Assembly: GCF_902833145.1 (NCBI RefSeq)
Contig: NZ_CADFEN010000008.1
Coordinates: 310,001 to 374,000 of the forward strand
Length of the DNA: 64,000 nucleotides
Source of the DNA: Burkholderia sp. BCC0506
GTDB taxonomy: Bacteria > Pseudomonadota > Gammaproteobacteria > Burkholderiales > Burkholderiaceae
Reading direction: 5' to 3'
Shown here: one piece after another, positions 55,471 to 64,000 of the stretch
How the letters are laid out: the number at the start of each line of letters is the position of its first letter
Position numbering within the stretch: the stretch's first letter is position 1
Translations under genes and position numbers: made by a program
Notes under the pieces: model-generated
The model's input: the letters and a program-made list of their open reading frames with translations, nothing else
The model's database searches: none
What the model was told of the DNA's origin: nothing

Positions 55471-55751
55471 CGCTTTCCTCCTTTTCGAGATAACCATCGG
55501 GTACTGGTTGCGGATGGTGCCGTCGAAGACTTAAGCGATTCTTAAAACCGCGGCGGGCGCCGCGATGCTGCACTGCGGCACGGGTTACCGGATGTAACGC
55601 CATGCGGCGCGCGGCTGCGCGGAGGAGGGCAGCCGGCCGCGCGGGCTAGGGCGGCGCGGCCCGATTCACCAAGATGGTGCGGGCGAGGGAGCCCGGCCAA
55701 TCGATCGCCGGATCGCGAGCGCGGCCCGGCCCCGAACTCCGCGTCCTTTCC

Positions 55752-57644
55752 TTATTTCCTGCGCTGCGCCTGCGCGGCGAGCCGCACGGCCGCGTTCGCC
55801 GCGCCATAGCCGTCGTATCCGCCGCGCCGCTCGACGATCTCGAGCGAGAAGCGGTTGTCGACCAGTTCCGTATACGCATGCAGGAATTCGCCGCCGTGCT
55901 CGTCGCGGTCGTACAGCAGGTGGTGCGCGCTGAGCGTATCGATCAGTTCGTCCGGCAGCGCGTAGCGCGCGGCGAGATCGTCGTAGTAGTTGGCTGGAAT
56001 GCGCAGGAACGGCACGCCGTCGGCTGCGAACGCGGCGACCGTCTTCACGATGTCGTCGGTGCGGAACGCGACGTGGTTCAGCCCGGTGCCGTGGTAGCGG
56101 TCGAGCGACTCGGCGACGGCCGTATGGCGGTCGACCGACGCGTTCAGCGCGATTCGCACCGAGCCGTCGGCGCTGCGTACCGCGCGACTGCGCATCAGCC
56201 CGTACGGGTCGGGTACGAGCCAGCTGCGCTCGGCCTCGAAGCCGAACGCCGTCTTGAAGAACAGGATCCACGTGTCGAGCGCGTCGGCCGGCAGCGCGAG
56301 GCACACGTGATCGATGCCCGTCAGCGGGCCGACTTCGGTCGGGCCGTCGATGTCGGTCAGCACGAAATCCGATTCATACAGCGTCGGCGCATCCGGCGCT
56401 TCGTCGACGAAATACTCGAGGCTGCCGTCCGGCGCCTTCACGCTCGGCAGCACGCGCTCGTTCGGCCCGACCCGGCCGGAGAACGGTGCGTAGCCGAAGC
56501 CGGCCGCGCGTTCGAACGCTACTTTCGCGTCGTCGACGCGGAACGCGGACGCGCACAGCGACAGCCCGTGCTGCTGGAAGAACGCATCGGCGAACGAGTC
56601 GCGCTCGGCGTTCAGCACGATCGACGCGGCGCCGTGCTGGAACAGCGTCACGTCCTTCGAGCGATGCCGGCCGGCGAGCCGGAAGCGCATCCGGCCGAGC
56701 CATTCGCCGACGGTCGCCGCCGCCTGCGCGTCGACCGCGAATTCGATGAACTGGAACCCGACGTGCGCGGGTGGCGCGGGCGGGGCGAACAGCGGCTGGC
56801 TGGCGGCCGGCGCGCGACCGTCCTGTGCAAGTCGCGCGCGCGTCAGGTCTTCCAGATAGAGCAGCGAGCGGTGGCCGTCGGCGGCCGTGAGCGCGGTCGG
56901 CGCCGCGCGGAAGCCGTCGTTGAAGATCTCGAGCGACAGCGGCCCCGTATAGCCCGACTCGATCACGCGCGCGGTGAAGCGCGCCAGGTCGAAGTCGCCC
57001 TGGCCCGGGAACGAGCGGTAGTGGCGACTCCACTCGAGCACGTCCATCACGAGCTTCGGCGCGTCGGCGATCTGCACGAAAGCGATCCGGTCGCCGGGGA
57101 TGTCGGCGATCCCGTCCGGCGAATCGTCGAGCGACAGCGTGTGGAAGCTGTCGAGCGCGAGGCCGAGGTGCGGGCTGTTCACCGCATTCACGAGCTTCCA
57201 CGCATGGCCGTACCGCTTCACGACGCGGCCCCACGCGAGCGCCTCGTACGCGGCCACCACACCGGCTTGCCGCGCGGCCTCGGCGAGCGCGCCGAGCTGG
57301 TCGACGAGCAGCCCGTCGTCGGCGATCGTATCGGCCGCCACGCTGCTGCAGACGAGGATGCGATCGGTGCCGAGCGCATGCATCACGTCGAACTTGCGCT
57401 TGATCCGGTCGAGATTGCGCGCGAGCTGGGCGGCGCTCACGCCCTCGAAGTCGCGAAACGGCTGGAACAGCACGATGTCGAGGCCGAGATCGGCGGCCAT
57501 GCGCCGGACGTCGGCCGGCGATCCGTCGAAGTAGACGAGATCGTTTTCGAAGATTTCGACGCCGTCGAAGCCCGCGGCCTGGATGGCGACGAGCTTCTCG
57601 GCGAGCGTGCCGGACAGGGACACGGTGGCGATCGAGCGCTGCAT
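55752..57644 (-). CDS. quiC: 3-dehydroshikimate dehydratase fused to HPPD-like domain (QuiC/QsuB type)
   Basis: Makes protocatechuate from 3-dehydroshikimate, the committed step from quinate/shikimate to the beta-ketoadipate pathway. 630 residues: an N-terminal TIM barrel of the xylose-isomerase-like type (about 1-280, GFDGVEIFENDLVYFDGSP, HLGLALDSFHTLSL) and a C-terminal pair of VOC modules (about 300-620). The C-terminal part keeps the HPPD-like iron ligands: His in GIDHVCLAL, His in GLNHVAFRT and Glu in FSLEIVERR. What the second half does is not settled. It is divergent from aroQ. Confidence 0.9.
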   Translation of the reverse strand: MQRSIATVSLSGTLAEKLVAIQAAGFDGVEIFENDLVYFDGSPADVRRMAADLGLDIVLFQPFRDFEGVSAAQLARNLDRIKRKFDVMHALGTDRILVCSSVAADTIADDGLLVDQLGALAEAARQAGVVAAYEALAWGRVVKRYGHAWKLVNAVNSPHLGLALDSFHTLSLDDSPDGIADIPGDRIAFVQIADAPKLVMDVLEWSRHYRSFPGQGDFDLARFTARVIESGYTGPLSLEIFNDGFRAAPTALTAADGHRSLLYLEDLTRARLAQDGRAPAASQPLFAPPAPPAHVGFQFIEFAVDAQAAATVGEWLGRMRFRLAGRHRSKDVTLFQHGAASIVLNAERDSFADAFFQQHGLSLCASAFRVDDAKVAFERAAGFGYAPFSGRVGPNERVLPSVKAPDGSLEYFVDEAPDAPTLYESDFVLTDIDGPTEVGPLTGIDHVCLALPADALDTWILFFKTAFGFEAERSWLVPDPYGLMRSRAVRSADGSVRIALNASVDRHTAVAESLDRYHGTGLNHVAFRTDDIVKTVAAFAADGVPFLRIPANYYDDLAARYALPDELIDTLSAHHLLYDRDEHGGEFLHAYTELVDNRFSLEIVERRGGYDGYGAANAAVRLAAQAQRRK

Positions 57645-57759
57645 GGGCGATTCCTGCGGATGAGTGGGGCATGACGCCGGTCGAACCGACCCTGAATGAA
57701 CCAGTCGTTGAGTTCGGCGCGCGCACCATATCCCGATTTTACTGGGCGAGTAGTGCATA

Positions 57760-57786
57760 TTGTACAAACTAACTAGATGGTACAAA
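57760..57786. promoter_or_regulatory. Repeated GTACAAA sites between quiC and aroQ
   Basis: TTGTACAA (57760-57767, palindromic) and GGTACAAAT (57779-57787) place two GTACAAA copies 18 bp apart in the AT-rich centre of the divergent region. Likely operator for the regulator of the quinate/shikimate genes, which is not in the window. Confidence 0.5.
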
Positions 57787-57901
57787 TTAGCGAAAACCCG
57801 AAAAGACAGCCCGCTTGCACGGGCGCACACTAGCGCCACATTCCGATGTCTTCGGGGCGGCGCCGATCGTGGTCCGCCCCTGTTTCAGGAGCAGAAACAC
57901 G

Positions 57902-58357
57902 ATGAGCAAGCACAAGGTGCTGGTGCTGAACGGCCCGAACCTGAATCTGTTGGGCACGCGCGAGCCCCATATCTACGGCGCGGAAACGCTCGCCGATCTC
58001 GAGCAGCGCTGCCGCACGGCGGCGGAAGGGCTCGGGCTCGAAATCGACTTTCGCCAGTCGAACGCCGAGCATCAGCTCATCGACTGGCTGCATGCCGCGC
58101 GTCACGACACGCACGGCATCGTGATCAACCCGGCCGCCTATACGCATACGTCCGTGGCGCTGGCCGACGCGCTTTCCGCGATCGCGAAGCCGGTGATCGA
58201 GGTGCATATCTCGAACGTCCATCGCCGCGAGGCGTTCCGCCACCATTCCTATGTGTCGGCGCTCGCCGAAGCCGTGATCTGCGGCTGCGGCACCGAAGGC
58301 TACGTGTTCGCGCTGCAGCGCCTGGCGACGCTGTTCGCGCAGGGAGCCGCACGATGA
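57902..58357 (+). CDS. aroQ: Type II 3-dehydroquinate dehydratase
   Basis: Interconverts 3-dehydroquinate and 3-dehydroshikimate. 151 residues: the N-terminal [18 protein letters not shown] loop with the catalytic Arg/Tyr pair, [12 protein letters not shown] and the His of [22 protein letters not shown] precedes the ATG. Its stop overlaps the start of the shikimate dehydrogenase gene by 4 bp. This copy is probably the catabolic paralogue, working between quinate dehydrogenation and QuiC. Confidence 0.93.
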   Translation: MSKHKVLVLNGPNLNLLGTREPHIYGAETLADLEQRCRTAAEGLGLEIDFRQSNAEHQLIDWLHAARHDTHGIVINPAAYTHTSVALADALSAIAKPVIEVHISNVHRREAFRHHSYVSALAEAVICGCGTEGYVFALQRLATLFAQGAAR

Positions 58358-59208
58358 GCCGCCCGTCGTTTCTGATCGGCCTGATCGGCCAGGGCATCGG
58401 CGGCTCGCTGTCGCCCGCGATGCACGAGGAAGAAGGCTTCCGCCAGGGCTTCGGTTACGTATACCGGCGCATCGATCTCGACGTGCTCGGCGTGAACGTC
58501 GATGCGCTGCCGCAACTGCTCGAGGCCGCGCAACGGATGGGCTACAACGGGCTGAACATCACGCACCCGTGCAAGCAGCGCGTGATCGAGCACCTCGACG
58601 CGCTGTCGGACGACGCGCGCGCGCTCGGCGCGGTAAACACCGTGCTGTTCAAGGACGGCAAGCGGATCGGCCACAACACCGACTGGTCGGGCTTCGCGAA
58701 ATCGTTCCGCCGCGGGCTGCCCGGCGCGTCGCTCGAACGCGTCGTCCAGCTCGGCGCGGGCGGCGCGGGCGCGGCCGTCGCGCATGCGGCGCTGCAGATG
58801 GGCGCGGCCGAACTGACGATCTTCGACGTCGACGGCACGCGTGCCACCGCGCTGGCGGGCGAATTGCAGCAGCGCTTCCCCGCAGCCAGGGTCACGCCGG
58901 GCAGCGATCTCGCGGCCGCGATGCGCGCCGCGACCGGCCTGATCCACGCAACGCCGACCGGCATGGTCAAGCATCCGGGCCTGCCGCTGCCGGCCGACCT
59001 GCTCCACGCGGGCATGTGGGTGGCCGACATCGTGTATTTCCCGCTCGAAACCGAACTGATCCACGCCGCGCGCGCGGCCGGCTGCGCGACGCTGCCGGGC
59101 GGCGGGATGGCCGTGTACCAGGCCGTCGACGCGTTCGAGATCTTCACCGGACGCACGCCGGACGCCGAGCGAATGTTCAGTCATTTTCAGTCGCTCGTCG
59201 CGCGCTGA
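58354..59208 (+). CDS. Shikimate/quinate dehydrogenase (AroE family)
   Basis: A 284-residue NAD(P)-linked enzyme of the AroE family, with the substrate Ser pair in GGSLSPAMH, catalytic Lys in NITHPCKQ, Asp in NTDWSGF and the nucleotide loop [14 protein letters not shown]. The catabolic context points to oxidation of quinate or shikimate to the 3-dehydro compound, as in QsuD or YdiB types. NITHPCK differs from the NVTxPxK of biosynthetic AroE and fits that branch. Translationally coupled to aroQ; the MFS gene follows by 37 bp. Confidence 0.88.
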   Translation: MSRPSFLIGLIGQGIGGSLSPAMHEEEGFRQGFGYVYRRIDLDVLGVNVDALPQLLEAAQRMGYNGLNITHPCKQRVIEHLDALSDDARALGAVNTVLFKDGKRIGHNTDWSGFAKSFRRGLPGASLERVVQLGAGGAGAAVAHAALQMGAAELTIFDVDGTRATALAGELQQRFPAARVTPGSDLAAAMRAATGLIHATPTGMVKHPGLPLPADLLHAGMWVADIVYFPLETELIHAARAAGCATLPGGGMAVYQAVDAFEIFTGRTPDAERMFSHFQSLVAR

Positions 59209-59245
59209 CCCCCTTACAGACACAGAAAGAGACCAGGAGACGACC

Positions 59246-60589
59246 ATGCAGCACACCACCCACACGAGCGCCGCGCCGGCGCAGGCGGCCGGTACGGTCC
59301 GGCGCACGTCAGCGCGCTACAAGATCCTCGCGCTGCTCGCGATCGGCACGATGATCAACTATCTCGACCGCACCGTGCTGGGTGTGGCTGCGCCGCAGCT
59401 CACCAAGGAGCTCGGCATCAACGCGGCCGTGATGGGCATCATGTTCTCCGCGTTTTCGTGGACGTACGTGGCGATGCAGGTGCCCGGCGGCCTGTTTCTG
59501 GACCGTTTCGGCAGCAAGGTCACCTATTACTGGTCGATGACGCTGTGGTCGCTGTGCACGTTCCTGCAGGGCTTCGTGCCGGGCGTCGCGACGCTGCTCG
59601 CGTGCCGGCTCGGTCTCGGCGTGACGGAAGCGCCGTGCTTCCCGACCAACAGCCGCGTCGTCGCGACGTGGTTCCCGCAGAACGAGCGCGCGATGGCGAC
59701 CGGCACCTATACCGTCGGCGAATACATCGGCCTCGCGTTCTTCAGCCCCGTGCTGTTCGCGCTGATGGGCGCGTTCGGCTGGCGCTCGCTGTTCTGGGTC
59801 GTGGGCGCGGTCGGCATTGCGTTCGGCCTCGTCTGGTGGAAGTTCTACCACGAGCCGCGCAACCATCCGGGCGCGAACTCGGAGGAGCTCGCGTACATCG
59901 AAGCGGGCGGTGGTCTCGTCCACGGTGCGCGCAAGAACGGTGACAAGGGCGACAAGCCGGCGCAGGCCAAGTTCAGCTGGTCGATGGTCGGCCAACTGGT
60001 GAAGAAGCGCCAGCTCGCGGGCATCTGCCTCGGCCAGTTCGCCGGCAACTCGACGCTCGTGTTCTTCCTGACCTGGTTCCCCACCTATCTCGCGACCGAG
60101 CGCCACATGGGCTGGCTGAAGATCGGCTTCTTCGCGGTGATGCCGTTCATTGCCGCGTCGGTCGGCGTGATGTTCGGCGGGATCTTCTCCGACTGGCTGC
60201 TGCGTCGCGGCAAGTCGGCGAACCTCGCGCGCAAGCTGCCGATCATCGCGGGCCTGCTGCTCGCGTCGACGATCATTCTCGCGAACTACGTGCAGAGCAA
60301 CGAAGCCGTGATCGCGATCATGTCGGTGGCGTTCTTCGCGCAAGGGATGGCCGCGCTCGGCTGGACCCTCGTGTCCGACATCGCACCGGACGGCCTGCTC
60401 GGCGTGACGGGCGGCATCTTCAACTTCGCGGCGAACCTCGCCGGCATCATCACGCCGCTCGTCGTCGGCTTCATCGTCGCATCGACCGGCTCGTTCGTCG
60501 GCGCGCTCGTGTTCATCGGCGTGATCGCGCTGATCGGCGCGCTGTCGTACATCTTCGTCGTCGGCGACATCAAGCGGATCGAGCTGTAA
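59246..60589 (+). CDS. MFS transporter, probably for shikimate/quinate or a related acid
   Basis: A 447-residue major facilitator of the anion:cation symporter type, similar in plan to the permease at 42376-43770: MINYLDRTVLGVAAPQLTKELG in helix 1, GLFLDRFGSKVTY in loop 2-3. The gene follows aroQ and the dehydrogenase in the same direction with AGGAGA before the ATG, so uptake of their substrate is the simplest role. An intrinsic terminator ends the unit. Confidence 0.83.
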   Translation: MQHTTHTSAAPAQAAGTVRRTSARYKILALLAIGTMINYLDRTVLGVAAPQLTKELGINAAVMGIMFSAFSWTYVAMQVPGGLFLDRFGSKVTYYWSMTLWSLCTFLQGFVPGVATLLACRLGLGVTEAPCFPTNSRVVATWFPQNERAMATGTYTVGEYIGLAFFSPVLFALMGAFGWRSLFWVVGAVGIAFGLVWWKFYHEPRNHPGANSEELAYIEAGGGLVHGARKNGDKGDKPAQAKFSWSMVGQLVKKRQLAGICLGQFAGNSTLVFFLTWFPTYLATERHMGWLKIGFFAVMPFIAASVGVMFGGIFSDWLLRRGKSANLARKLPIIAGLLLASTIILANYVQSNEAVIAIMSVAFFAQGMAALGWTLVSDIAPDGLLGVTGGIFNFAANLAGIITPLVVGFIVASTGSFVGALVFIGVIALIGALSYIFVVGDIKRIEL

Positions 60590-60619
60590 GCGCGAACTCC
60601 ACGCACACTCGGTGCGTTC

Positions 60620-60652
60620 GCCCGGCAGCCCATCGGCCGCCGGGCTTTTTTA
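60620..60652 (+). terminator. Intrinsic terminator after the quinate/shikimate transporter
   Basis: A 7-bp stem GCCCGGC / GCCGGGC (60620-60626 with 60639-60645), 12-nt loop, followed by TTTTTTAT. Confidence 0.88.
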
Positions 60653-60691
60653 TTTGCGCGCGCCGGCGGGCGGGCCGGCATGCTCCCATCT

Positions 60692-61801
60692 TCATGCGTG
60701 CTGCATCGCGATGCCGAGCGATTCGACCGCGGCCGCGATGGCGGCGACCGCGCGCCGGATATCGTCCGCGTCGATCGCGCCGATGCAGCCGACGCGGAAC
60801 GTTTCGAGCCGCGTGAGCTTGCCCGGATACAGGATGAAGCCCGCGTCGCGCACCGCGTCGTAGAAGCGACGGAAATCGTAGGCCGGATGGTCCGGTGCGT
60901 GAAACGTGACGATCACCGGCGCCTGCACGCTCGCGTCGAGGAACGGCACGAAGCCGAGCGCGCGCATCGATTCGATCAGCGTCCGGCAGTTGTCCGCATA
61001 GCGCGCGCCGCGCGCCGGCTGGCCGCCTTCGGCGAGGTACTGGTCGAGCGCGGCGCGCAGCGCGGCAATCACGTGCGTCGGCGGCGTGAAGCGCCATTGG
61101 CCCGTCTTGCGCAGATACGCGTACTGATCGTGAAGATCGAGCGCGAGCGACGGCGAGTTGCCTTCGCTCGCGTCGAGCGCGTCGCGCCGCACGATCGCGA
61201 ATCCCATTCCCGGCACGCCTTCGAGGCATTTGCCGCTGGCCGAGATCAGCGCGTCGATCCCGCTGTCTGCCAGCGCGATCGGCAGCGCGCCGAACGAACT
61301 CATCGCATCGACGATCAGCCGCTTGCCGTGGCGCCGGCACGCGGCCGCGATCGCATCGAGCGGATTCAGGATGCCGGCGCTCGTTTCCAGGTGCACGAGC
61401 GCGACGTGCGTGATGCGCGGCTCGCGTGCGAACGCGGCTTCGACGGCCGCCGCATCGACGGCCGCATCCTCGCCGAACGGCAACGCGATCGCGTCGATGC
61501 CGAGCCGGCCGAGAATCTTCAGGATGCGCGCGCAATAGGCGCCGTTGTCGGGCACCAGCACGACGCCGTCGCGCGGCACCAGCGTGCCGAGCGCGGCTTC
61601 GACCGAGAACGTGCCGCTGCCCTGCATCGGCACGCACACGTACGCGTCGCCGCCGCGCGCAATCGCGACGAGGTCGGCGCAGACGCTGGCCGTCAACTGA
61701 TTGAAAGCGGTATCCCACGACCCCCAGTCATGTTGCATTGCGTGGCGTGTTGTGGCGGACGTGGTGAGCGGGCCGGGCGTGAGCAGGATCGGGTCGGGCA
61801 T
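60692..61801 (-). CDS. phnW: 2-aminoethylphosphonate--pyruvate transaminase
   Basis: Transfers the amino group of 2-aminoethylphosphonate (AEP) to pyruvate, giving phosphonoacetaldehyde for PhnX or PhnY/PhnA. 369 residues, class-V aminotransferase: [24 protein letters not shown] at the N-terminus, [12 protein letters not shown], and the PLP Lys in [16 protein letters not shown]. The ATG at 61799-61801 follows CTGGAG. It is divergent from the AEP importer genes phnS-phnT. The next enzyme is not in view. Confidence 0.93.
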   Translation of the reverse strand: MPDPILLTPGPLTTSATTRHAMQHDWGSWDTAFNQLTASVCADLVAIARGGDAYVCVPMQGSGTFSVEAALGTLVPRDGVVLVPDNGAYCARILKILGRLGIDAIALPFGEDAAVDAAAVEAAFAREPRITHVALVHLETSAGILNPLDAIAAACRRHGKRLIVDAMSSFGALPIALADSGIDALISASGKCLEGVPGMGFAIVRRDALDASEGNSPSLALDLHDQYAYLRKTGQWRFTPPTHVIAALRAALDQYLAEGGQPARGARYADNCRTLIESMRALGFVPFLDASVQAPVIVTFHAPDHPAYDFRRFYDAVRDAGFILYPGKLTRLETFRVGCIGAIDADDIRRAVAAIAAAVESLGIAMQHA

Positions 61802-62062
61802 GGTTTTTATCTCCAGCGAAGGGCAGACGAAACACCGGGCGGCATGTCTGGGTGACTTGCATGATAGTGGCAAAATGTGTCATTTTTTGGAAATTGTGGC
61901 ATTCGTCACGGCTTTGTCATCGAACGCTGTGATCCTTCGATTGCCGCGCGACACCCACCCTGGGCGCGGTAGCGCGGCGGGCCGTCCAGCGGCCTGCCCG
62001 GAGATAACAGGAGAGCCGGATCGTGCCCCGGCCGTTTGGTGTTCCGCCTACGGAGAAGTGAG
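61802..62062. promoter_or_regulatory. Divergent control region between phnW and phnS
   Basis: 261 bp. The part 61862-61915 is AT-rich and carries two GTGGCA copies (61867-61872 and 61896-61901, 29 bp apart), each followed by a TGTCA or GTCAC half. They look like paired operator sites for the phn regulator. I see no PHO box with the required 11-bp repeat spacing. Confidence 0.45.
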
Positions 62063-63154
62063 ATGACACTGCAGAATCCCTCGCGCGCCGCTGCCGGCGC
62101 GTTCCGCAAGCTTGCGCTGGCCGCCTGCGCCGCCGGTCTGCTGCAAGGCGCCGCGATGCCGGCGCATGCGGCGAACGCGGTCGTGCTGTACACGGCGGAC
62201 GGCCTCGAGAACCTTTACCGCGACGTGCTGCCGGCTTTCGAGAAGAAGGAAGGCGTGAAGGTCAACATCGTGACGGCAGGCAGCGGCGAGGTGGTGAACC
62301 GCGCGAACATCGAGAAGAATTCCCCGAAGGCCGACGTGATCGTCACGCTGCCGCCGTTCATCCAGCAAGCGGGCCAGATGGGCCTGCTGCAGCCGTACCA
62401 GAGCGTGAACTACAAGAACGTGCCGGCCATCGCGAAGGCCGAGGACGGCACGTGGGCGACCTTCGTGAACAACTACTTCTCGTTCGCGATCAACCCGGAT
62501 GTCGTGAAGAACCAGCCGAAGACGTTCGCCGACCTGCTCGCGCCGGCCTACGCCGGCAAGGTCGCGTACTCGAACCCGGCCACGGCCGGCGACGGGATGG
62601 CCGTGCTGATCCTGACGACGTCGCTGATGGGCGAGGACAAGGCGTTCGACTATCTCGCGAAGCTGTCGCAGAGCGTGAAGTTCCACACGAAGGGCACGGG
62701 CTACCTGAACGTGCTGCTGTCGCGCAACGAGATCAGCGTCGCGAACGGCGACCTGCAGATGGACCTCGACGACGCCGAACATGGCGCGCTGGCCGTCAAG
62801 CCGATCTTCCTGGCCGCGAAGGACGGCGACCAGCCGACCACGTTCCAGCTCCCGTACGGCATCGGCCTGATCAAGAGCGGCCCGAACCAGGACGCCGGCA
62901 GGAAGCTGATCGACTACCTGATGTCGACGGAAGTGCAGTCGAAGGTGCCGGATATGTACGGCATCCCGGGCCGCACCGACGTGCCGCTGGCCGGCAAGAA
63001 CGGCGAAGCGGTCAAGAAGGCGATCGCGGGCGTGAAGCTGATTCCGGTCGACTGGACCCAGGTGATGGCGAAGAAGCCGGTGTGGATCGAGCGCTGGAAG
63101 AAGGACGTGATCGGCAGCTCGGGCAAGCAGCTCGACGTCGTCAAGCCGAAGTGA
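62063..63154 (+). CDS. phnS: 2-aminoethylphosphonate ABC transporter substrate-binding protein
   Basis: A periplasmic binding protein of 363 residues related to iron(III)-type binding proteins. The signal peptide (KLALAACAAGLLQGAAMPAHA) is followed by NAVVLYTADGLENLYRDVLPAFEKK, NIVTAGSGEVVNR and the closing domain. It is assigned to AEP uptake because phnW is divergent and an ABC ATPase gene follows by 34 bp. CGGAG lies 8 nt before the ATG. The Cys in the signal region is not in a lipobox. Confidence 0.87.
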   Translation: MTLQNPSRAAAGAFRKLALAACAAGLLQGAAMPAHAANAVVLYTADGLENLYRDVLPAFEKKEGVKVNIVTAGSGEVVNRANIEKNSPKADVIVTLPPFIQQAGQMGLLQPYQSVNYKNVPAIAKAEDGTWATFVNNYFSFAINPDVVKNQPKTFADLLAPAYAGKVAYSNPATAGDGMAVLILTTSLMGEDKAFDYLAKLSQSVKFHTKGTGYLNVLLSRNEISVANGDLQMDLDDAEHGALAVKPIFLAAKDGDQPTTFQLPYGIGLIKSGPNQDAGRKLIDYLMSTEVQSKVPDMYGIPGRTDVPLAGKNGEAVKKAIAGVKLIPVDWTQVMAKKPVWIERWKKDVIGSSGKQLDVVKPK

Positions 63155-63188
63155 GCGGCACACGCCGCCTGTATCCGCGAGCAAGAGG

Positions 63189-64000
63189 ATGAACCCGGTG
63201 GACACCACCCTGACCCATCCCGGCGCATTCGGCGCCGCCGAACCGCACGCGACGCTGCGGTCCGGCGCGCCGGGCGGCGTGCGGATCGAGCATTTGAGCG
63301 TGCGCTACGGCGCGCGCACGGTGCTGGACGATCTGTCGCTGTCGATCGGCGCCGGAGAATTTCTGACCGTGCTCGGCAAGAGCGGCTGCGGCAAGACCAC
63401 GCTGCTGCGCTTCATCGCCGGGTTCGTGAAGGCCGATGGCCTGACCGGCACGCTGACGGTCGCCGGACGCGACCTGACCTATGCGCCGCCGCATAAGCGC
63501 AACCTCGGTCTGCTGTTCCAGAATTACGCGCTGTTCCCGCACCTGTCGGTGTTCGAGAACGTCGCATTCGGGCTGCGTGCGCGCGGCATGGCGTCGTCGG
63601 AAGTGACGCGCCGCGTCGCCGATGCGCTGAAGCTCGTCCAGCTCGGCGATGCGGGTCACCATCTGCCCGCGCAACTGTCGGGCGGGATGCAGCAGCGCGT
63701 CGCGCTGGCCCGCGCACTCGTGATCGAGCCCGACGTACTGCTGCTCGACGAGCCGCTGTCGGCGCTCGACGCCAACCTGCGCGCGTCGGTGCGCAGCGAA
63801 CTGAAGGCGCTGCACGAGCGCCTGCCGAACCTGACCGTCGTGTGCGTGACGCACGACCGCGACGACGCGCTCGTGCTGTCCGACCGCGCGCTGCTGATGC
63901 GCGACGGCCGCATCGCGCAACTCGGCACGCCGCAGCAGCTGTACGACGCGCCGCAGGACGGCTACGTCGCGCGCTATCTCGGCCCGGCGAACCTGCTGCC
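63189..64000 (+). CDS. phnT: 2-aminoethylphosphonate ABC transporter ATP-binding protein, 3' end outside window
   Basis: The ATPase partner of PhnS. The frame is open from 63189 to the window end (270 codons), so the end is missing. Walker A GKSGCGKTT, LFQNYALFPHLSVFENVAFGL, signature LSGGMQQR, Walker B VLLLDEPLSALD and the switch His in VCVTHDRDD are all present. The ATG touches the AGAGG ribosome site; a GTG at 63198 (product MDTTLTHPG) has better spacing and may be the real start. Permease genes phnU and phnV are expected beyond the edge. Confidence 0.85.
   Translation, partial: MNPVDTTLTHPGAFGAAEPHATLRSGAPGGVRIEHLSVRYGARTVLDDLSLSIGAGEFLTVLGKSGCGKTTLLRFIAGFVKADGLTGTLTVAGRDLTYAPPHKRNLGLLFQNYALFPHLSVFENVAFGLRARGMASSEVTRRVADALKLVQLGDAGHHLPAQLSGGMQQRVALARALVIEPDVLLLDEPLSALDANLRASVRSELKALHERLPNLTVVCVTHDRDDALVLSDRALLMRDGRIAQLGTPQQLYDAPQDGYVARYLGPANLL

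Noticed and set aside
61905-61935. PHO-box-like TTTGTCAT...CTGTGAT in the phnW-phnS gap
   Set aside because: The two halves are 13 bp apart instead of 11, and the centre lacks the A/T-rich spacer of a PHO box.

Overview
The window is GC-rich, densely coded proteobacterial DNA, most likely from a Burkholderia cepacia complex species. The main reasons are the complete ceoR / llpE-ceoA-ceoB-opcM multidrug efflux locus, a quinate/shikimate block, a galactarate block and 2-aminoethylphosphonate genes, which together are typical of a secondary Burkholderia chromosome. The species and replicon are inferred. I see no rRNA, tRNA, CRISPR array, insertion sequence or prophage.

Layout. 1-664 is the end of a chemoreceptor. 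782-5260 holds GABA catabolism: gabT-gabD, with a divergent MocR/GabR-type regulator. 5421-9945 carries small transporters, selD, a purine nucleoside permease-like protein, an unlisted 30-residue ORF and a DUF4148 protein. 10365-18446 is the ceo efflux locus. 18636-24205 is a run of single genes: questin-oxidase-like protein, membrane protein, TetR/tautomerase pair, LysR/PACE pair and an alpha/beta hydrolase. 24206-29286 holds a 2-hydroxycarboxylate transporter with a DctB/DctD-type two-component system behind a sigma-54 promoter. 29709-35910 is a MetQNI-like importer interleaved with two flavin enzymes and an unrecognised possible di-iron protein, probably for organosulfur use.

36003-40770 is a zinc-starvation operon: a Zur-box-like dyad, COG0523 metallochaperone, FolE2, QueD-like, gamma-carbonic-anhydrase-like and PyrQ-like proteins. 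40982-42310 has an XRE/MmyB-type regulator and a decapitated M50 protease. 42376-49151 is galactarate/glucarate catabolism (permease, KGSA dehydrogenase, KDG dehydratase, GarD), with related operator-like sites in front of the genes. 49336-50893 has SnoaL-like, RbsD/FucU and DoxX genes. 50996-55470 has an MHS transporter, a LivK-type binding protein, a PAS-AraC regulator and a small winged-helix-like protein. 55752-60589 is quinate/shikimate catabolism. 60692-64000 is phnW with divergent phnS-phnT, cut by the window end.

The most interesting signals are regulatory or cross-locus. The same TTACCT-N3-AGGTAA type dyad lies in front of the XRE regulator and, 7.4 kb away, in front of the SnoaL-like gene. 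A textbook -24/-12 promoter precedes the transporter that is followed by a sigma-54 activator. A 19-bp-spaced MerR-type promoter drives the questin-oxidase-like gene. An orphan possible di-iron protein overlaps a DszC/SfnB-like flavin enzyme. LlpE has Asp where the serine nucleophile of its family should be.
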